A stretch of DNA of 64,000 nucleotides, taken from positions 160,091-224,090 of the forward strand of contig NZ_BJFL01000006.1 of NCBI RefSeq assembly GCF_005405885.1. Direction: 5' to 3'. The notes beneath the pieces were generated by a model that was given only the letters and a program-made list of their open reading frames with translations, had not been told where the DNA came from and ran no database searches. Source of the stretch: Gandjariella thermophila. Lineage in GTDB: Bacteria > Actinomycetota > Actinomycetes > Mycobacteriales > Pseudonocardiaceae. A program made the translations under genes and the position numbers. Positions 47,249 through 56,388 of the stretch are shown in pieces; position 1 is the stretch's first letter; every line of letters begins with the position of its first letter.

Positions 47249-48115
47249 TTATGCCTGTGCGAAAACCTGACGCTGCCGGCCGAGCCCCTCGATTTCCAGT
47301 TCGACCACGTCACCCGCGCGCAGGAACGGCTTGGGGTCGGGGGCGCCGAGCGCTACGCCGGCCGGTGTACCGGTATTGATGACGTCCCCCGGGCGCAGCA
47401 CCATGAAGCGGCTCAGGTAGCGGACCAGCTCGGCGACCGGGAAGATCATGTTTTTGGTGTGCGAGTCCTGCTTGGGATCGCCGTTGACCCACAGGCGGAT
47501 GACCAGCGCCTGGGGGTCGGGCACCTCCGAGGCGGGGACCAGGTACGGCCCGAGCGGGTTGAACGTCTCGCAGTTCTTCCCCTTGTCCCAGGTGCCGCCG
47601 CGCTCGATCTGGAACTCCCGCTCGGAGACGTCGTGAGAGACGACATAGCCGGCCACGTAGGACAGCGGGTCGTCGTCCGGTTCCAGGTACCGGGCGGTGC
47701 GGCCGATCACCACGCCGAGTTCGACCTCCCAGTCGGTCTTGGTCGACCCGCGCGGGATGAGCACCTCGTCGTACGGCCCGACCACGGTGTCCGGTGTCTT
47801 GAGGAAGACCACGGGCTCGGCGGGGATCGTGGCGCCGGTCTCGGCGGCGTGGTCGGAGTAGTTCAGCCCGATACAAACGATCTTGGTGATGCCGGCGAGC
47901 GGCGCGCCGACCCGATCGCCGGACCCGTCGCCGGGGTCGTCCAGCGGGGGCAGCCCGCCGGCGTCCAGCGCCGCGCGGGTGCGGGCGATCCCGTCGCCTT
48001 CCAGGAACGCCCGGTCGATGTCCGCGGTCAGCGGCTGGAGGTCGTAGACCCTGCCGTCGCCGGCCCGGACGGCGGGACGTTCGGCGCCGGGCGCACCCAG
48101 GCGGAGGAGTCGCAC
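47249..48115 (-). CDS. Fumarylacetoacetase-family hydrolase, likely 2,4-diketo-3-deoxy-L-fuconate hydrolase
   Basis: 288-aa FAH-family C-C hydrolase. Metal-site segments: [42 protein letters not shown] (Glu ligands), [11 protein letters not shown] (Asp ligand), [15 protein letters not shown]. It would split the diketo acid to pyruvate and L-lactate. First gene of the operon: GTG 48115 after GGGAGG, with the palindromic operator upstream. Confidence 0.93.
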   Translation of the reverse strand: MRLLRLGAPGAERPAVRAGDGRVYDLQPLTADIDRAFLEGDGIARTRAALDAGGLPPLDDPGDGSGDRVGAPLAGITKIVCIGLNYSDHAAETGATIPAEPVVFLKTPDTVVGPYDEVLIPRGSTKTDWEVELGVVIGRTARYLEPDDDPLSYVAGYVVSHDVSEREFQIERGGTWDKGKNCETFNPLGPYLVPASEVPDPQALVIRLWVNGDPKQDSHTKNMIFPVAELVRYLSRFMVLRPGDVINTGTPAGVALGAPDPKPFLRAGDVVELEIEGLGRQRQVFAQA

Positions 48116-48144
48116 GCCGTGCCTCCCTGTCGAGTCGTCGGACG

Positions 48145-48159
48145 ATACATCCGATGTAT
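48145..48159. promoter_or_regulatory. Palindromic operator between the fucose operon and the GlcNAc kinase gene
   Basis: ATACATC-C-GATGTAT is a perfect 7-1-7 palindrome 30 bp before the fucose operon and 61 bp before the divergent kinase gene. On the minus strand its TATACAT end looks like a -10 box, so a bound repressor would cover the promoter. The shape fits a GntR/FCD-family dimer; the regulator at 39228-39902 is the natural candidate. Confidence 0.7.
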
Positions 48160-48219
48160 AACCGCGCGAATAGCGTGGCGTCTAGCCCCATCGGCCGACA
48201 ACCTCGGAGGTTTGGTCGG

Positions 48220-49260
48220 ATGAGCGCCCAGGACGGGCGTGTGGTCGGCGTGGACGTGGGCGGCACCTCCACGCGGGCGCTGCTGGCCGGCGTGGACGGC
48301 AGCCGGCTCGGCACCGGCACGGCCGGGGGCGCCAATCCCAACTCGCACCGTCCGGAGGAGGCCGCCGAGCGGATCACCACCGCGCTGCGCGCCGCGCTGG
48401 CCGGCGCCGACCCGGGCACGGTCAGCGCCGGCGTGGTCGGCATGGCCGGCAGCAGCCGGCTGGCCGACCCGCGGGTGGCCGAACTGTTCGACGCGGCCTG
48501 GCGCCGCGCCGGCCTGCGCTGCCCGATGCGGGTGGTCGCCGACTACGAGGCGGCGTTCGCGGCCGGCACCGCGGAGCCGGACGGCACCGCCCTGGTGGCC
48601 GGCACCGGCTCGGTCGCCGCGCGGATCGAGAACCGCAGGCGGGTGGCCACGGCCGGTGGCTACGGCTGGCTGCTCGGCGACGAGGGGTCGGCGTTCTGGC
48701 TGGGCCGGGAGGCGGTACGGGTGGCGCTGCGCGCGCTGGAGTCGGCAGCGCCGCCGGGAGCGCTGGCCACGGCGGTCCTCGGCGCGGTGCTGGGCGAGGC
48801 GCCGGCGGCGGGCGGGCCGGACGCGGCGCGGCGGCAGTTCGCCGCGCTGATCAGCGCGATCAACGGCGAGCCGCCGATCCGGCTGGCCCGGCTGGCGCCG
48901 CTAGTCAGCAGGGCCGTGGCCGAGGGCGACCCGGCGGCCGCCGCGGTGGTGGCCGAGGCCGCCCGGCTGCTCACCGATGCGGCGATGGCCGTCCGCCGCG
49001 ACGGCGAGACCACGCCGGTGGTGCTGATCGGCAGCCTGGTCGGCCCGGCCAGCCCGGTCGGCGAGCGGCTGCGCGCAGAACTGGCCGCCCGCTGTTCCGG
49101 GCCGGTGTACGTGGCCGACGACGGCGCCGCCGGAGCCGCCTGGCTGGCCGCGGTCGATCTCGCCGGCCCCGCGGCGGGCCGGCCTATCCGGTGCGGGGAT
49201 GCCGCAGGCCCGGATGGTCGGCGGGCAGCGAGCGGCGCAGCACCCACCAGCTCACCGTGA
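48220..49260 (+). CDS. BadF/BadG-type N-acetylglucosamine kinase
   Basis: 346-aa ASKHA-fold kinase. VVGVDVGGTSTRALLAG (phosphate-1), VVADYEAAFAAGT (catalytic region), LVAGTGSVAARI (phosphate-2) and GYGWLLGDEGSAFWLGREAV are typical of BadF-type GlcNAc kinases. It would phosphorylate GlcNAc released by the das GH3 enzyme, supplying the ligand that inactivates DasR. ATG 48220 has a GGAGGT site. Its last 77 bp overlap the convergent DUF3159 gene. Confidence 0.87.
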   Translation: MSAQDGRVVGVDVGGTSTRALLAGVDGSRLGTGTAGGANPNSHRPEEAAERITTALRAALAGADPGTVSAGVVGMAGSSRLADPRVAELFDAAWRRAGLRCPMRVVADYEAAFAAGTAEPDGTALVAGTGSVAARIENRRRVATAGGYGWLLGDEGSAFWLGREAVRVALRALESAAPPGALATAVLGAVLGEAPAAGGPDAARRQFAALISAINGEPPIRLARLAPLVSRAVAEGDPAAAAVVAEAARLLTDAAMAVRRDGETTPVVLIGSLVGPASPVGERLRAELAARCSGPVYVADDGAAGAAWLAAVDLAGPAAGRPIRCGDAAGPDGRRAASGAAPTSSP

Positions 49261-49888
49261 GGCAGGCGGCGACCAGCGGCCAGGACAGCACCACCCGGGC
49301 CACGCCGAGCGCGAGCACCGCGTCCGCCCACCACAGCACGCCGAACACGGCGACGCGCAGCACGTACTGCGCCACCCACACCCAGCTCGCCCGCGCGTAG
49401 CCGCGCAGCAGGTCGGGATCGCGCCGCCACCGGGTGCGCTGGCCGATCACCGCACCGACCACCACGCCGAGCAGTGGCCAGCGCACCACGATGCTGCCCG
49501 CCCAGGCCAGCGCGCTCGCCGCATTGGAAACCAGCTGCACCAGGAAGAAGTCGACGGCACGGCCGGTGCGCAGTGCGACCAGCGCGGCCACCGCCACGGC
49601 CAGCAGGCCGAGCACCACCGCGCGCGGCCGGTCACCCCGCACCAGCCGGACCACCGCGACCAGCACGCCGACCGCAAGGGCCGCCAGCGCTCCCAGCGCC
49701 ACCGACCGGTCGAGCAGCAACCAGCCGAGCACGAACGCCAGCGGCGGCAGCGTCGCGTCCACCGCGCCGGACCGCCCGCCGAGCAACGACACCAGCGTCT
49801 CGCCGCCGGCGCCGCCCTTCGCGTTCCCTTCGGCCGCCTGCTCGCCGGCCTCGACCAGATCCCGTCGTTCCCGCCGCCGCACGGTCAT
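49184..49888 (-). CDS. DUF3159 membrane protein
   Basis: 234-aa protein with about six hydrophobic helices (LPPLAFVLGWLLLDRSVALG; VVRWPLLGVVVGAVIGQRTRW; LRVAVFGVLWWADAVLALGV), a conserved GQRTRWRRDPDLLRGYARA motif in mid-protein, and the DUF3159 layout. The function is unknown; the domain resembles intracellular-septation-type membrane proteins. The gene may have its own promoter between it and the divergent lipoprotein gene at 50030. Confidence 0.85.
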   Translation of the reverse strand: MTVRRRERRDLVEAGEQAAEGNAKGGAGGETLVSLLGGRSGAVDATLPPLAFVLGWLLLDRSVALGALAALAVGVLVAVVRLVRGDRPRAVVLGLLAVAVAALVALRTGRAVDFFLVQLVSNAASALAWAGSIVVRWPLLGVVVGAVIGQRTRWRRDPDLLRGYARASWVWVAQYVLRVAVFGVLWWADAVLALGVARVVLSWPLVAACLTVSWWVLRRSLPADHPGLRHPRTG

Positions 49889-50029
49889 CAGCCTGCCCGA
49901 AATGCCCGACCGCGGCCAGGGCGGTGGACCTGAACTGGGCGGACGCACTCTCCCGCCGGAAACGGTTTCGCCGCGCCCGGCAGCGGGCCACAATGTGATC
50001 TCCGACGCCACCTGGGGAAGGAAAGGCGG

Positions 50030-51085
50030 ATGACCCGACCCCTGCTGGCCGTGGCCTGGTCGATCGCGCTCGTCGCCGGCGCCGGCCTGACCGGCTGTTC
50101 CGGCCCGGCCACACCCGCGGCGCGGCCCACGATCGGCCTGGTCGTGCAGAACACCGAGGTCGGGTTCGCCAAGCAGTGGAGCGCCGGTTTCCGGGCGGGT
50201 GCCCAGCTCGCCGGCGGCGTGGACGCCACGGTGACCGGCCCGCCCACCGATGACGGGGCCATGGAGGTCGACCTGTTCCGGCGGTTGACCGGCACCGCGA
50301 AGGCCGGCGTCGCGGTCGCGCCGCTGACGCCGGAACTGCTCGCCGGTTCCGAGGCCGATGCGGTGGACAGCGGGATCCCGGTGGTCGCGGTGTCCACGCC
50401 GCCCGCGCCGGGGTCCGGCGTCAAGCTGCTGATCGGCAACGACAGCTACGCGCTCGGCGAGCAACTGGCCGACGAGCTGATCAGGCGGTTACCGCCGAAC
50501 GCCACCGGAAAGGTCATCCTGGGCAACGTCGCCCCCGGCCTGGCCGGGCAGGACGCCCGGGCCAGGGGGATGCGGGACCGGCTGACCCAGCGGATGCCGA
50601 ACCTGCGCGTGATGGGTCCGTTCGACACGCAGAAGGCGCGGGCGGCGAACCTGTCCGCCTGGCAGCTTCTGGTCACCGCCAACCCGGACGCCGTCGCGTT
50701 CCTGGGCACCGGCGACCTCGACGCGGTCAACCTGGCCAGCATCCGGGCCAGCACCGGGGGCACCTGGCTGGCCGCCGGGTACAGCGTCGACCCAGAGGCG
50801 CTGCGCGCGGTCAAGGACGGCCGGCTGTTCGCGGTGGTATCCCCCGACCACTTCCTCACCGCCGCCATCGCCGGATGGCTGCTGGCCGAGCACGCCAGGA
50901 CCGGCCGGCCGCTGCCGGAGGGCTGGTACGCACAACCCGGCCTGGTGGTGACCTCGGCCAACGTGGACGAGATCAGCTGGCGGGAGTCCTCCGACGCGAA
51001 CCGGCTGGCCTGGTTCAGACCGCAGCTCGACCGGGCCACCGCCGGCCTCGCCGCGTTCCTCCGGCCGCTCGACCAGGTCAGGTGA
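50030..51085 (+). CDS. Sugar-binding-type lipoprotein paired with a GGDEF-EAL protein
   Basis: 351-aa type-1 periplasmic-binding-protein fold lipoprotein; lipobox LTGC with Cys23. Body: TIGLVVQNTEVGFAKQWSAG, VAVAPLTPELLAGSEADA, IPVVAVSTPPAPGSG, ANPDAVAFLGTGDLDAV. No permease or ATPase gene is nearby. The next gene, 39 bp on, is a membrane GGDEF-EAL protein with an extracytoplasmic region, so this lipoprotein is better read as a ligand receptor feeding that protein than as part of an importer. The ligand is unknown. Confidence 0.85.
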   Translation: MTRPLLAVAWSIALVAGAGLTGCSGPATPAARPTIGLVVQNTEVGFAKQWSAGFRAGAQLAGGVDATVTGPPTDDGAMEVDLFRRLTGTAKAGVAVAPLTPELLAGSEADAVDSGIPVVAVSTPPAPGSGVKLLIGNDSYALGEQLADELIRRLPPNATGKVILGNVAPGLAGQDARARGMRDRLTQRMPNLRVMGPFDTQKARAANLSAWQLLVTANPDAVAFLGTGDLDAVNLASIRASTGGTWLAAGYSVDPEALRAVKDGRLFAVVSPDHFLTAAIAGWLLAEHARTGRPLPEGWYAQPGLVVTSANVDEISWRESSDANRLAWFRPQLDRATAGLAAFLRPLDQVR

Positions 51086-51124
51086 CGTGCCCACGGCACG
51101 GGACTCGGTCCGGGGGATGATGCG

Positions 51125-53110
51125 ATGCTGAGCAGGGCGATCGAGGCACGCGCCACGGCACGGGCGGCGCTGGCCGGGCTGGCCATCGGCCTCATCGCGC
51201 TGACCGGGCTGTCGCTCGCTAGCAGCCTGAGCATGGAGCGCACCACGGCCCGGATCGACCAGCTCAACGAGATGAGCGACCGGTGGCTGCAGGTGCTGCA
51301 ACTCGTCGACCTGGCCGACCACGCGATGACCGACTACCTGCGGTCCTACCGCAGCACCGTCCTGCGCCAGCCGCTCGCCTCGGCGGCCGGCTCGGCACAG
51401 GACGGCCTGCGGTGGATGCAGCGGTACGGCGCGCCCGACGACGTCGACACGGCGGTGCGGGTGGGCGGCCTGTACGCCGACTACACGGAGATCCTGCGGA
51501 ACATCGTCGCCATGGGCGACCGGGGCGACACCGCCCAGGTGAGCATCCAGGCGGACCTGGCCAAGCTGGCGGTTGTCTCGCTGCGCAAGCAACTCTCCGC
51601 GATCATCCAGGTCAAGCGCCTGCAGACCAGCCAGTACCTCAGGGAAGCGGACAGCGCCAACCGGGCGCTCCGGTTGGCCATGTTCGGCACGTTCGCGGTC
51701 AACCTCGGCCTGGTGGCACTGTGCGGTGCCGTGTTGATCAACTACCGGCGCCGGATCCTGCGCCAGGTGGCGAAGAACGAGCACGAGGCGCTGCACGACG
51801 CGCTCACCGGCCTGGCCAACCGGACCCTGCTGGGCCGGCGCACAGCGCACGCCATCGACCAATCCGGGCAGGACGGCAGCCACGTCGGCCTGCTGCTGGT
51901 GGACCTCAACCGGTTCAAGGAGGTCAACGACACGCTGGGGCACCTCTGCGGGGACCGGTTGCTGCAGGCGGTGGCCGCGCGGCTGACCGGCGCGGTCCGC
52001 GAGAGCGACACCGTGGCGCGGTTGGGCGGCGACGAGTTCGCGGTGCTGCTGCCCGGGCTGGCCTCCGGCGCCGAGGCCACGCGCGCCGCCGACCGGATCG
52101 GCCGGGCGCTCGCCGCACCGGTCGAGCTGGACGGGCTGTCCCTGGAGCTGAGCGGCAGCATCGGCGTCGCCGTCCACGCCACCGACGCCACTGACGCCGA
52201 CGAGTTGCTCAAGCACGCCGACATCGCGATGTACGCGGCCAAGCGCGGCCGGCTGCGGTACGTCCGCTACGAGGCCGGCCTCGACACGCACACCACGGCG
52301 GATCTCACCCTGGTCAGTGAGCTGCGGAGGGCGATCGACAACGGGGAGCTGGTGCTGCACTACCAGCCCAAGGCGGTCATGCGGGACGGCACGATCTGCG
52401 GCGTCGAGGCGCTGGTGCGCTGGCAGCACCCGCGGCGGGGCCTGCTCGCCCCCGGCGAGTTCGTGCCCGCCGCCGAACGCAGCGGCCTGATCGAACCGCT
52501 GACCAGCCGCGTCCTCGGCATGGCGGTCGAGCAGTGCGCCCGGTGGCTGGCCGCCGACCGGCGACTACCGGTGTCGGTCAACGTCGGCGCCCAGTGCCTG
52601 CACAACCGGACCTTCCCCGGGCAGGTCAGGCAGGTGCTCGCCGAGCAGGACGTGCCGGCGGACATGCTCACCCTGGAGATCACCGAAAGCGCGATCATCA
52701 TCGACCCGGTTCGGGCCGGCGAGGTGCTGCAGGAGCTGGAGGAGATCGGTGTGCGGCTGTCCATCGACGACTTCGGCACCGGGTACTCCTCCATCGCCTA
52801 CCTGCGCAGCCTGCGGGTCCACGAGATGAAGCTGGACCGCGCCTTTGTCACGGACATGTGTTCCGACTACGGCAACAGCGCGATCGTGCGGGCGCTGCTG
52901 GATCTGGCCCGCAACTTCGAGCTGCAGGTGGTCGCCGAGGGGGTCGAGGACCGTCGCACCTGGGTGGTGCTGGCCGCCCTGGGCTGCGACCTGGTCCAGG
53001 GCTACTACCTGAGCAAACCCCTGCCGCCGGACGAGCTGGACGACTGGCTCGGCCAGGACCGTGCGCATCGGGTCGGTCATTCCGCGCCGAGCAGGCGGCG
53101 GGCCACGTAG
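51125..53110 (+). CDS. Membrane GGDEF-EAL cyclic-di-GMP enzyme
   Basis: 661-aa protein: TM1 (about 15-35), a helical extracytoplasmic region of ~145 residues resembling a four-helix bundle, TM2 (about 182-204), a short linker, GGDEF domain and EAL domain. The cyclase site is intact (GGDEF 301-305), as is the inhibitory I-site RESD (292-295). The EAL domain keeps its key motifs: EAL 428-430, LEITES, IDDFGTGYSS, KLDRAFV and VAEGVED. Both synthesis and breakdown of c-di-GMP are thus possible, with balance presumably set by the outer region and its lipoprotein partner. The last 34 bp overlap the convergent endonuclease V gene. Confidence 0.93.
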   Translation: MLSRAIEARATARAALAGLAIGLIALTGLSLASSLSMERTTARIDQLNEMSDRWLQVLQLVDLADHAMTDYLRSYRSTVLRQPLASAAGSAQDGLRWMQRYGAPDDVDTAVRVGGLYADYTEILRNIVAMGDRGDTAQVSIQADLAKLAVVSLRKQLSAIIQVKRLQTSQYLREADSANRALRLAMFGTFAVNLGLVALCGAVLINYRRRILRQVAKNEHEALHDALTGLANRTLLGRRTAHAIDQSGQDGSHVGLLLVDLNRFKEVNDTLGHLCGDRLLQAVAARLTGAVRESDTVARLGGDEFAVLLPGLASGAEATRAADRIGRALAAPVELDGLSLELSGSIGVAVHATDATDADELLKHADIAMYAAKRGRLRYVRYEAGLDTHTTADLTLVSELRRAIDNGELVLHYQPKAVMRDGTICGVEALVRWQHPRRGLLAPGEFVPAAERSGLIEPLTSRVLGMAVEQCARWLAADRRLPVSVNVGAQCLHNRTFPGQVRQVLAEQDVPADMLTLEITESAIIIDPVRAGEVLQELEEIGVRLSIDDFGTGYSSIAYLRSLRVHEMKLDRAFVTDMCSDYGNSAIVRALLDLARNFELQVVAEGVEDRRTWVVLAALGCDLVQGYYLSKPLPPDELDDWLGQDRAHRVGHSAPSRRRAT

Positions 53111-53751
53111 TCGGCCTGCCGGGTGGTCTCCGGCAGCCGGAACCGCGGGCACAGCCGCAACACCAGGTCGGAGGCCGCGCCGAGGTCGATCCGGTGCCCG
53201 ACGGACACGAACACCGGCTTCACCCCGTCCTGGGTGCGCAGCGCCCGGCCGACCACCTCGCCGTCGTCCACCAGCGGCGACCAGTCGCCACGCCGTGGCC
53301 CGGGCGGCCGGTACCCGACCATGGCCTGCTTGGCCACGCCGACCGTGGGAATCCCGGTGAGCAGCCCGATGTGGCAGGCCAACCCGAACCTCCTGGGGTG
53401 GGCCACGCCCTGACCGTCGCAGATCATCACGTCCGGGGTGGTCGCCAGCCGCTCCAGGGCGTCCAGCAGCGCGGGAAGCTCACGGAACGCGAAGACGCCG
53501 GAAACGTACGGGAACCGTGCCTCGCCGAGCACCACGGCGGTGTCCACCGGCCGCAGGGTGTCGATGTCCAGCACGACGGCGGCGGCGGCCAGCCGGCCCG
53601 ACGGCACCGCGTAGGCGACGTCCAGCCCGGCGACCGTGCGCGGCGCGAACCCGGCCGGCGTGCGGGCGTCGACCAGCGGCCGCAGCAGGTCCTGCATCCG
53701 CACCGCCTCGTCCACAGTGGACGGCCAGGTAGCTGGTCGGTCAACCCGCAC
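53077..53751 (-). CDS. nfi: Endonuclease V
   Basis: 224-aa DNA repair enzyme that nicks DNA (or RNA) next to deoxyinosine. Active-site segments: TVAGLDVAYAV (Asp), VVLGEARFPYVSGVFAFRE (catalytic Glu and wedge PYxxG), DVMICDGQGVAHPRRFGLA (Asp), HIGLLTGIPTVGVAK (Lys). Length is normal. The GTG start at 53751 overlaps nothing; the divergent SGNH gene begins 207 bp away. Confidence 0.95.
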   Translation of the reverse strand: MRVDRPATWPSTVDEAVRMQDLLRPLVDARTPAGFAPRTVAGLDVAYAVPSGRLAAAAVVLDIDTLRPVDTAVVLGEARFPYVSGVFAFRELPALLDALERLATTPDVMICDGQGVAHPRRFGLACHIGLLTGIPTVGVAKQAMVGYRPPGPRRGDWSPLVDDGEVVGRALRTQDGVKPVFVSVGHRIDLGAASDLVLRLCPRFRLPETTRQADYVARRLLGAE

Positions 53752-53958
53752 CCACCCAGCCTGCCGGAGCGGCAACCGGTCCGCGCGCCAAGGGCGACGA
53801 CCGATCGTGCACGGACGGCCGGGTACCGCGCGAGTCACCCGGCGACCGCCGGGCCTACTGGCCAGTAGGCTTCGGTGGCGTAGGTGTCGCGGCGGGAGGC
53901 ATATTGATCTGTCGGTCGGCAAGGTCACGTGCGCCGGCTTGATGAGGGAGGGGACACC

Positions 53959-54717
53959 GTGCAGCGCTGGGAGAGCTACGTCGCGATCGGGGACAGCTTC
54001 ACCGAGGGTCTCAACGACCCGGATCCCGGCGGCGGCTTCCGAGGCTGGGCGGACCGGCTCGCCGAGATGCTGGCCGAGCGGGCACCCGGCTTCCGCTACG
54101 CCAACCTGGCCGTCCGGGGCCGGCTGCTGCGCGGCATCGTGGCCGAGCAGGTACCGCTGGCCGTGGAACTGAAGCCGGACCTGGTCACCCTCGCCGCCGG
54201 CGGCAACGACATCCTGCGGCCCGGCGGAGACCCGGACACGCTGGCCGAGGTGTTCGAGCAGGCGGTGGTCCAGCTTCGCGATGCGGGCAGCGACGTGGTC
54301 GTCTTCACCGGGTTCGACACCCGGGGGACGCCGGTGCTGCAGCGGGTGCGCGGCAAGGTCGCCACCTACAACGGGCACCTGCGGGCGATCGCCGACCGGC
54401 ACGGCTGCCAGGTGGTGGACCTGTGGTCGATGGACGTGCTGCACCACCCGAGGGCGTGGAGCGAGGACCGGCTGCACCTGTCCGCGGACGGCCACGAGCG
54501 GGTGGCGCTGCGGGTCGCCGACGTGCTCGGCCTGCCCGGCGGCGAGGGCTGGGACGCCCCGTGGCCGCCGGTGCCCCGGCAGGACTGGGTCAGCATGCGG
54601 CGGGAGGACCTGCGCTGGGCGCGGCAACACTTCGTGCCCTGGCTCGGCCGCCGGCTGCGCGGCCGCTCCTCCGGCGACGGCATCCAGCCCAAGCGCCCGC
54701 ACCTGCTTCCGCTCTGA
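53959..54717 (+). CDS. SGNH/GDSL-family hydrolase
   Basis: 252-aa cytoplasmic (no signal peptide) SGNH esterase-type enzyme. Block I is YVAIGDSFTEG with nucleophile Ser13, block III LAAGGNDIL, and block V EDRLHLSADGHERVA with the catalytic Asp-His pair. The natural substrate cannot be told. GTG 53959 follows GGGAGGGG. Confidence 0.9.
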   Translation: MQRWESYVAIGDSFTEGLNDPDPGGGFRGWADRLAEMLAERAPGFRYANLAVRGRLLRGIVAEQVPLAVELKPDLVTLAAGGNDILRPGGDPDTLAEVFEQAVVQLRDAGSDVVVFTGFDTRGTPVLQRVRGKVATYNGHLRAIADRHGCQVVDLWSMDVLHHPRAWSEDRLHLSADGHERVALRVADVLGLPGGEGWDAPWPPVPRQDWVSMRREDLRWARQHFVPWLGRRLRGRSSGDGIQPKRPHLLPL

Positions 54718-54773
54718 TTCACCCCGTAGGGTCATCCACTACGTCGGACAGGGACGCAGTGGTGGAGGGGTGC

Positions 54774-55820
54774 GTGCCGCGAGATCCGTCCACAGTGGTC
54801 GACCGGGCCGTGGGCTGCCTGCTCGGCGGTGCGCTCGGCGACGCGCTGGGCGCTCCCGTCGAGTTCGTGCCGCTGGACGGTATCCGGCGCGAGTACGGCC
54901 CGAACGGCATCGTCGAGCCGCCCCGCCCGGCGCTGGTGAGCGACGACACGCAGATGACCTTGTTCACCGCCGAGGGCTACCTCAACGCCTGGGTGCGCGG
55001 CCACGCCGAAGGGGTGTGGGAGCCGGACCAGGCGGTGTGGCGGGCCTACCGCCGCTGGCTGGCCACCCAGCAACTGGACGGCCCGCCGCAGGGCGCGGCC
55101 GGCCTGCTCTCCGAGGAGCGGCTGTACGCCAGCCGGTCACCCGGGCTGACCTGCCTGCGGGCGCTGTCCGCCGACGAGCCGCCGTCGCGGGAATGCCCGC
55201 GCAACGACGCCAAGGGCTGCGGCGGCGTGGTGCGCGCCGCCCCGGCCGGGTTCGCACCCAGTTCCGCGATCGCCTACGACCTGGGCTGCCGGTTCGCCGC
55301 GCTCACCCACGGCCACCCCGCCGGCTGGGCCCCGGCCGGCGCGCTGGCGCTGCTGGTCCACCTGGTCGCGGTGAAGCGCCGACCGCTGGGCGAGGCCGTG
55401 GACCAGGTGATCGGCCGGGTGCTGCGGGACGACGCGGCGACCGGCAGCGCGCTGCTAAACGCCGTGCGGCTGGCCGAGCACGGTGATCCCGGCCCGGACC
55501 GGGTGCAGGAGATCGGCCAGGGCTGGCTCGGCTCCGAGGCGCTCGCCATCGGGGTGTACGCGGCGCTGGCGGGCCGTAGGCCCCGCCGGTTCGCGGACGC
55601 TCTGCGGCTGGCCGCCAACCACTCCGGGGACAGCGACTCCACGGCGTCGATCACCGGGCAGATCCTCGGCGCACTGCACGGCACCGCGGCGCTGCCCGGG
55701 GCCTGGCTGGAACGGCTCGAACTGTGCGACGTGCTCACCGAGGTGGCCACCGACCTCGGATTGTCCACTGTAGACGTCAATTTCGATCATCGCAGGTACG
55801 CCCGGCAACCCGTGGTCTGA
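54774..55820 (+). CDS. ADP-ribosylglycohydrolase family protein
   Basis: 348-aa DraG/ARH-fold hydrolase that removes ADP-ribose from modified proteins or nucleic acids. Metal-binding motifs are in place: GCLLGGALGDALGAPVEF, VSDDTQMTLF (two Asp, Thr) and AANHSGDSDSTASITGQILG (Asp pair). It could reverse ADP-ribosylation in stress or metabolism; no ADP-ribosyltransferase gene is nearby. GTG 54774 is chosen (GGAGGGG upstream); GTG 54759 is possible. Confidence 0.9.
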   Translation: MPRDPSTVVDRAVGCLLGGALGDALGAPVEFVPLDGIRREYGPNGIVEPPRPALVSDDTQMTLFTAEGYLNAWVRGHAEGVWEPDQAVWRAYRRWLATQQLDGPPQGAAGLLSEERLYASRSPGLTCLRALSADEPPSRECPRNDAKGCGGVVRAAPAGFAPSSAIAYDLGCRFAALTHGHPAGWAPAGALALLVHLVAVKRRPLGEAVDQVIGRVLRDDAATGSALLNAVRLAEHGDPGPDRVQEIGQGWLGSEALAIGVYAALAGRRPRRFADALRLAANHSGDSDSTASITGQILGALHGTAALPGAWLERLELCDVLTEVATDLGLSTVDVNFDHRRYARQPVV

Positions 55821-56388
55821 CAGCCCGTTTCCGAACCGGACCGACCCTGCGATGACGAGTATGGGAACGCACCAGGGCGAAGCCCCGCGATCGCGGGGGC
55901 GGGGCGCCGGGTCAGGCACGACCGGAGTGCGGGTCCCGATCGCGCCCCGGCGACGCGATCGCGGCGCGCGTTCAGGAACAAGCACGGACATGGCGAGGCC
56001 CCGCGCCGTCCGTTCCCGATTACGGACGGGCGGGGCCGCACCCGATCAAGTTGGTCAACAGCAGTTCGGACCTCACCCCGAGCAAGAGGCCCCGAGCTGC
56101 TCTTGATCAACGAACGCAGGAACGGGAGCGTTTGGACCAACCCAGCTCTCCCCTTGGTCCGCCGTGCTCCCTGAACTGCGTGGCAAACCTAACAGAGCAC
56201 GCACCCTTGATCACAACCCGCCCCCCGCGGTGGGTTCGGTCACCGCGGAAGATCACGATCACTCCCGATTTCCGCGCTGTGCAGGGAAAACGCCGCTTCG
56301 CAGACACGTCGATCAACAGGGGACGGATAGCACGGACGGATCTTGGTTGCCGGAACTTGTCCTGAATTTCACCCGTTCGGCCCAAGAT
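55821..56388. other. Non-coding stretch with palindromes
   Basis: 568 bp with no supported gene. It contains a 16-bp perfect palindrome CCCCGCGATCGCGGGG (55883-55898), further CGCGATCGCG repeats near 55955-55970, and a CAAGAG/CTCTTG stem-loop near 56085-56107. Base composition drops in its second half (around 56150-56390), unlike flanking coding DNA. Confidence 0.5.

Noticed and set aside
55883..55970. Repeated GCGATCGC-containing palindromes considered as CRISPR or an HIP1-like island
   Set aside because: Only a few copies at irregular spacing, no repeat-spacer regularity, and no cas genes in the window.
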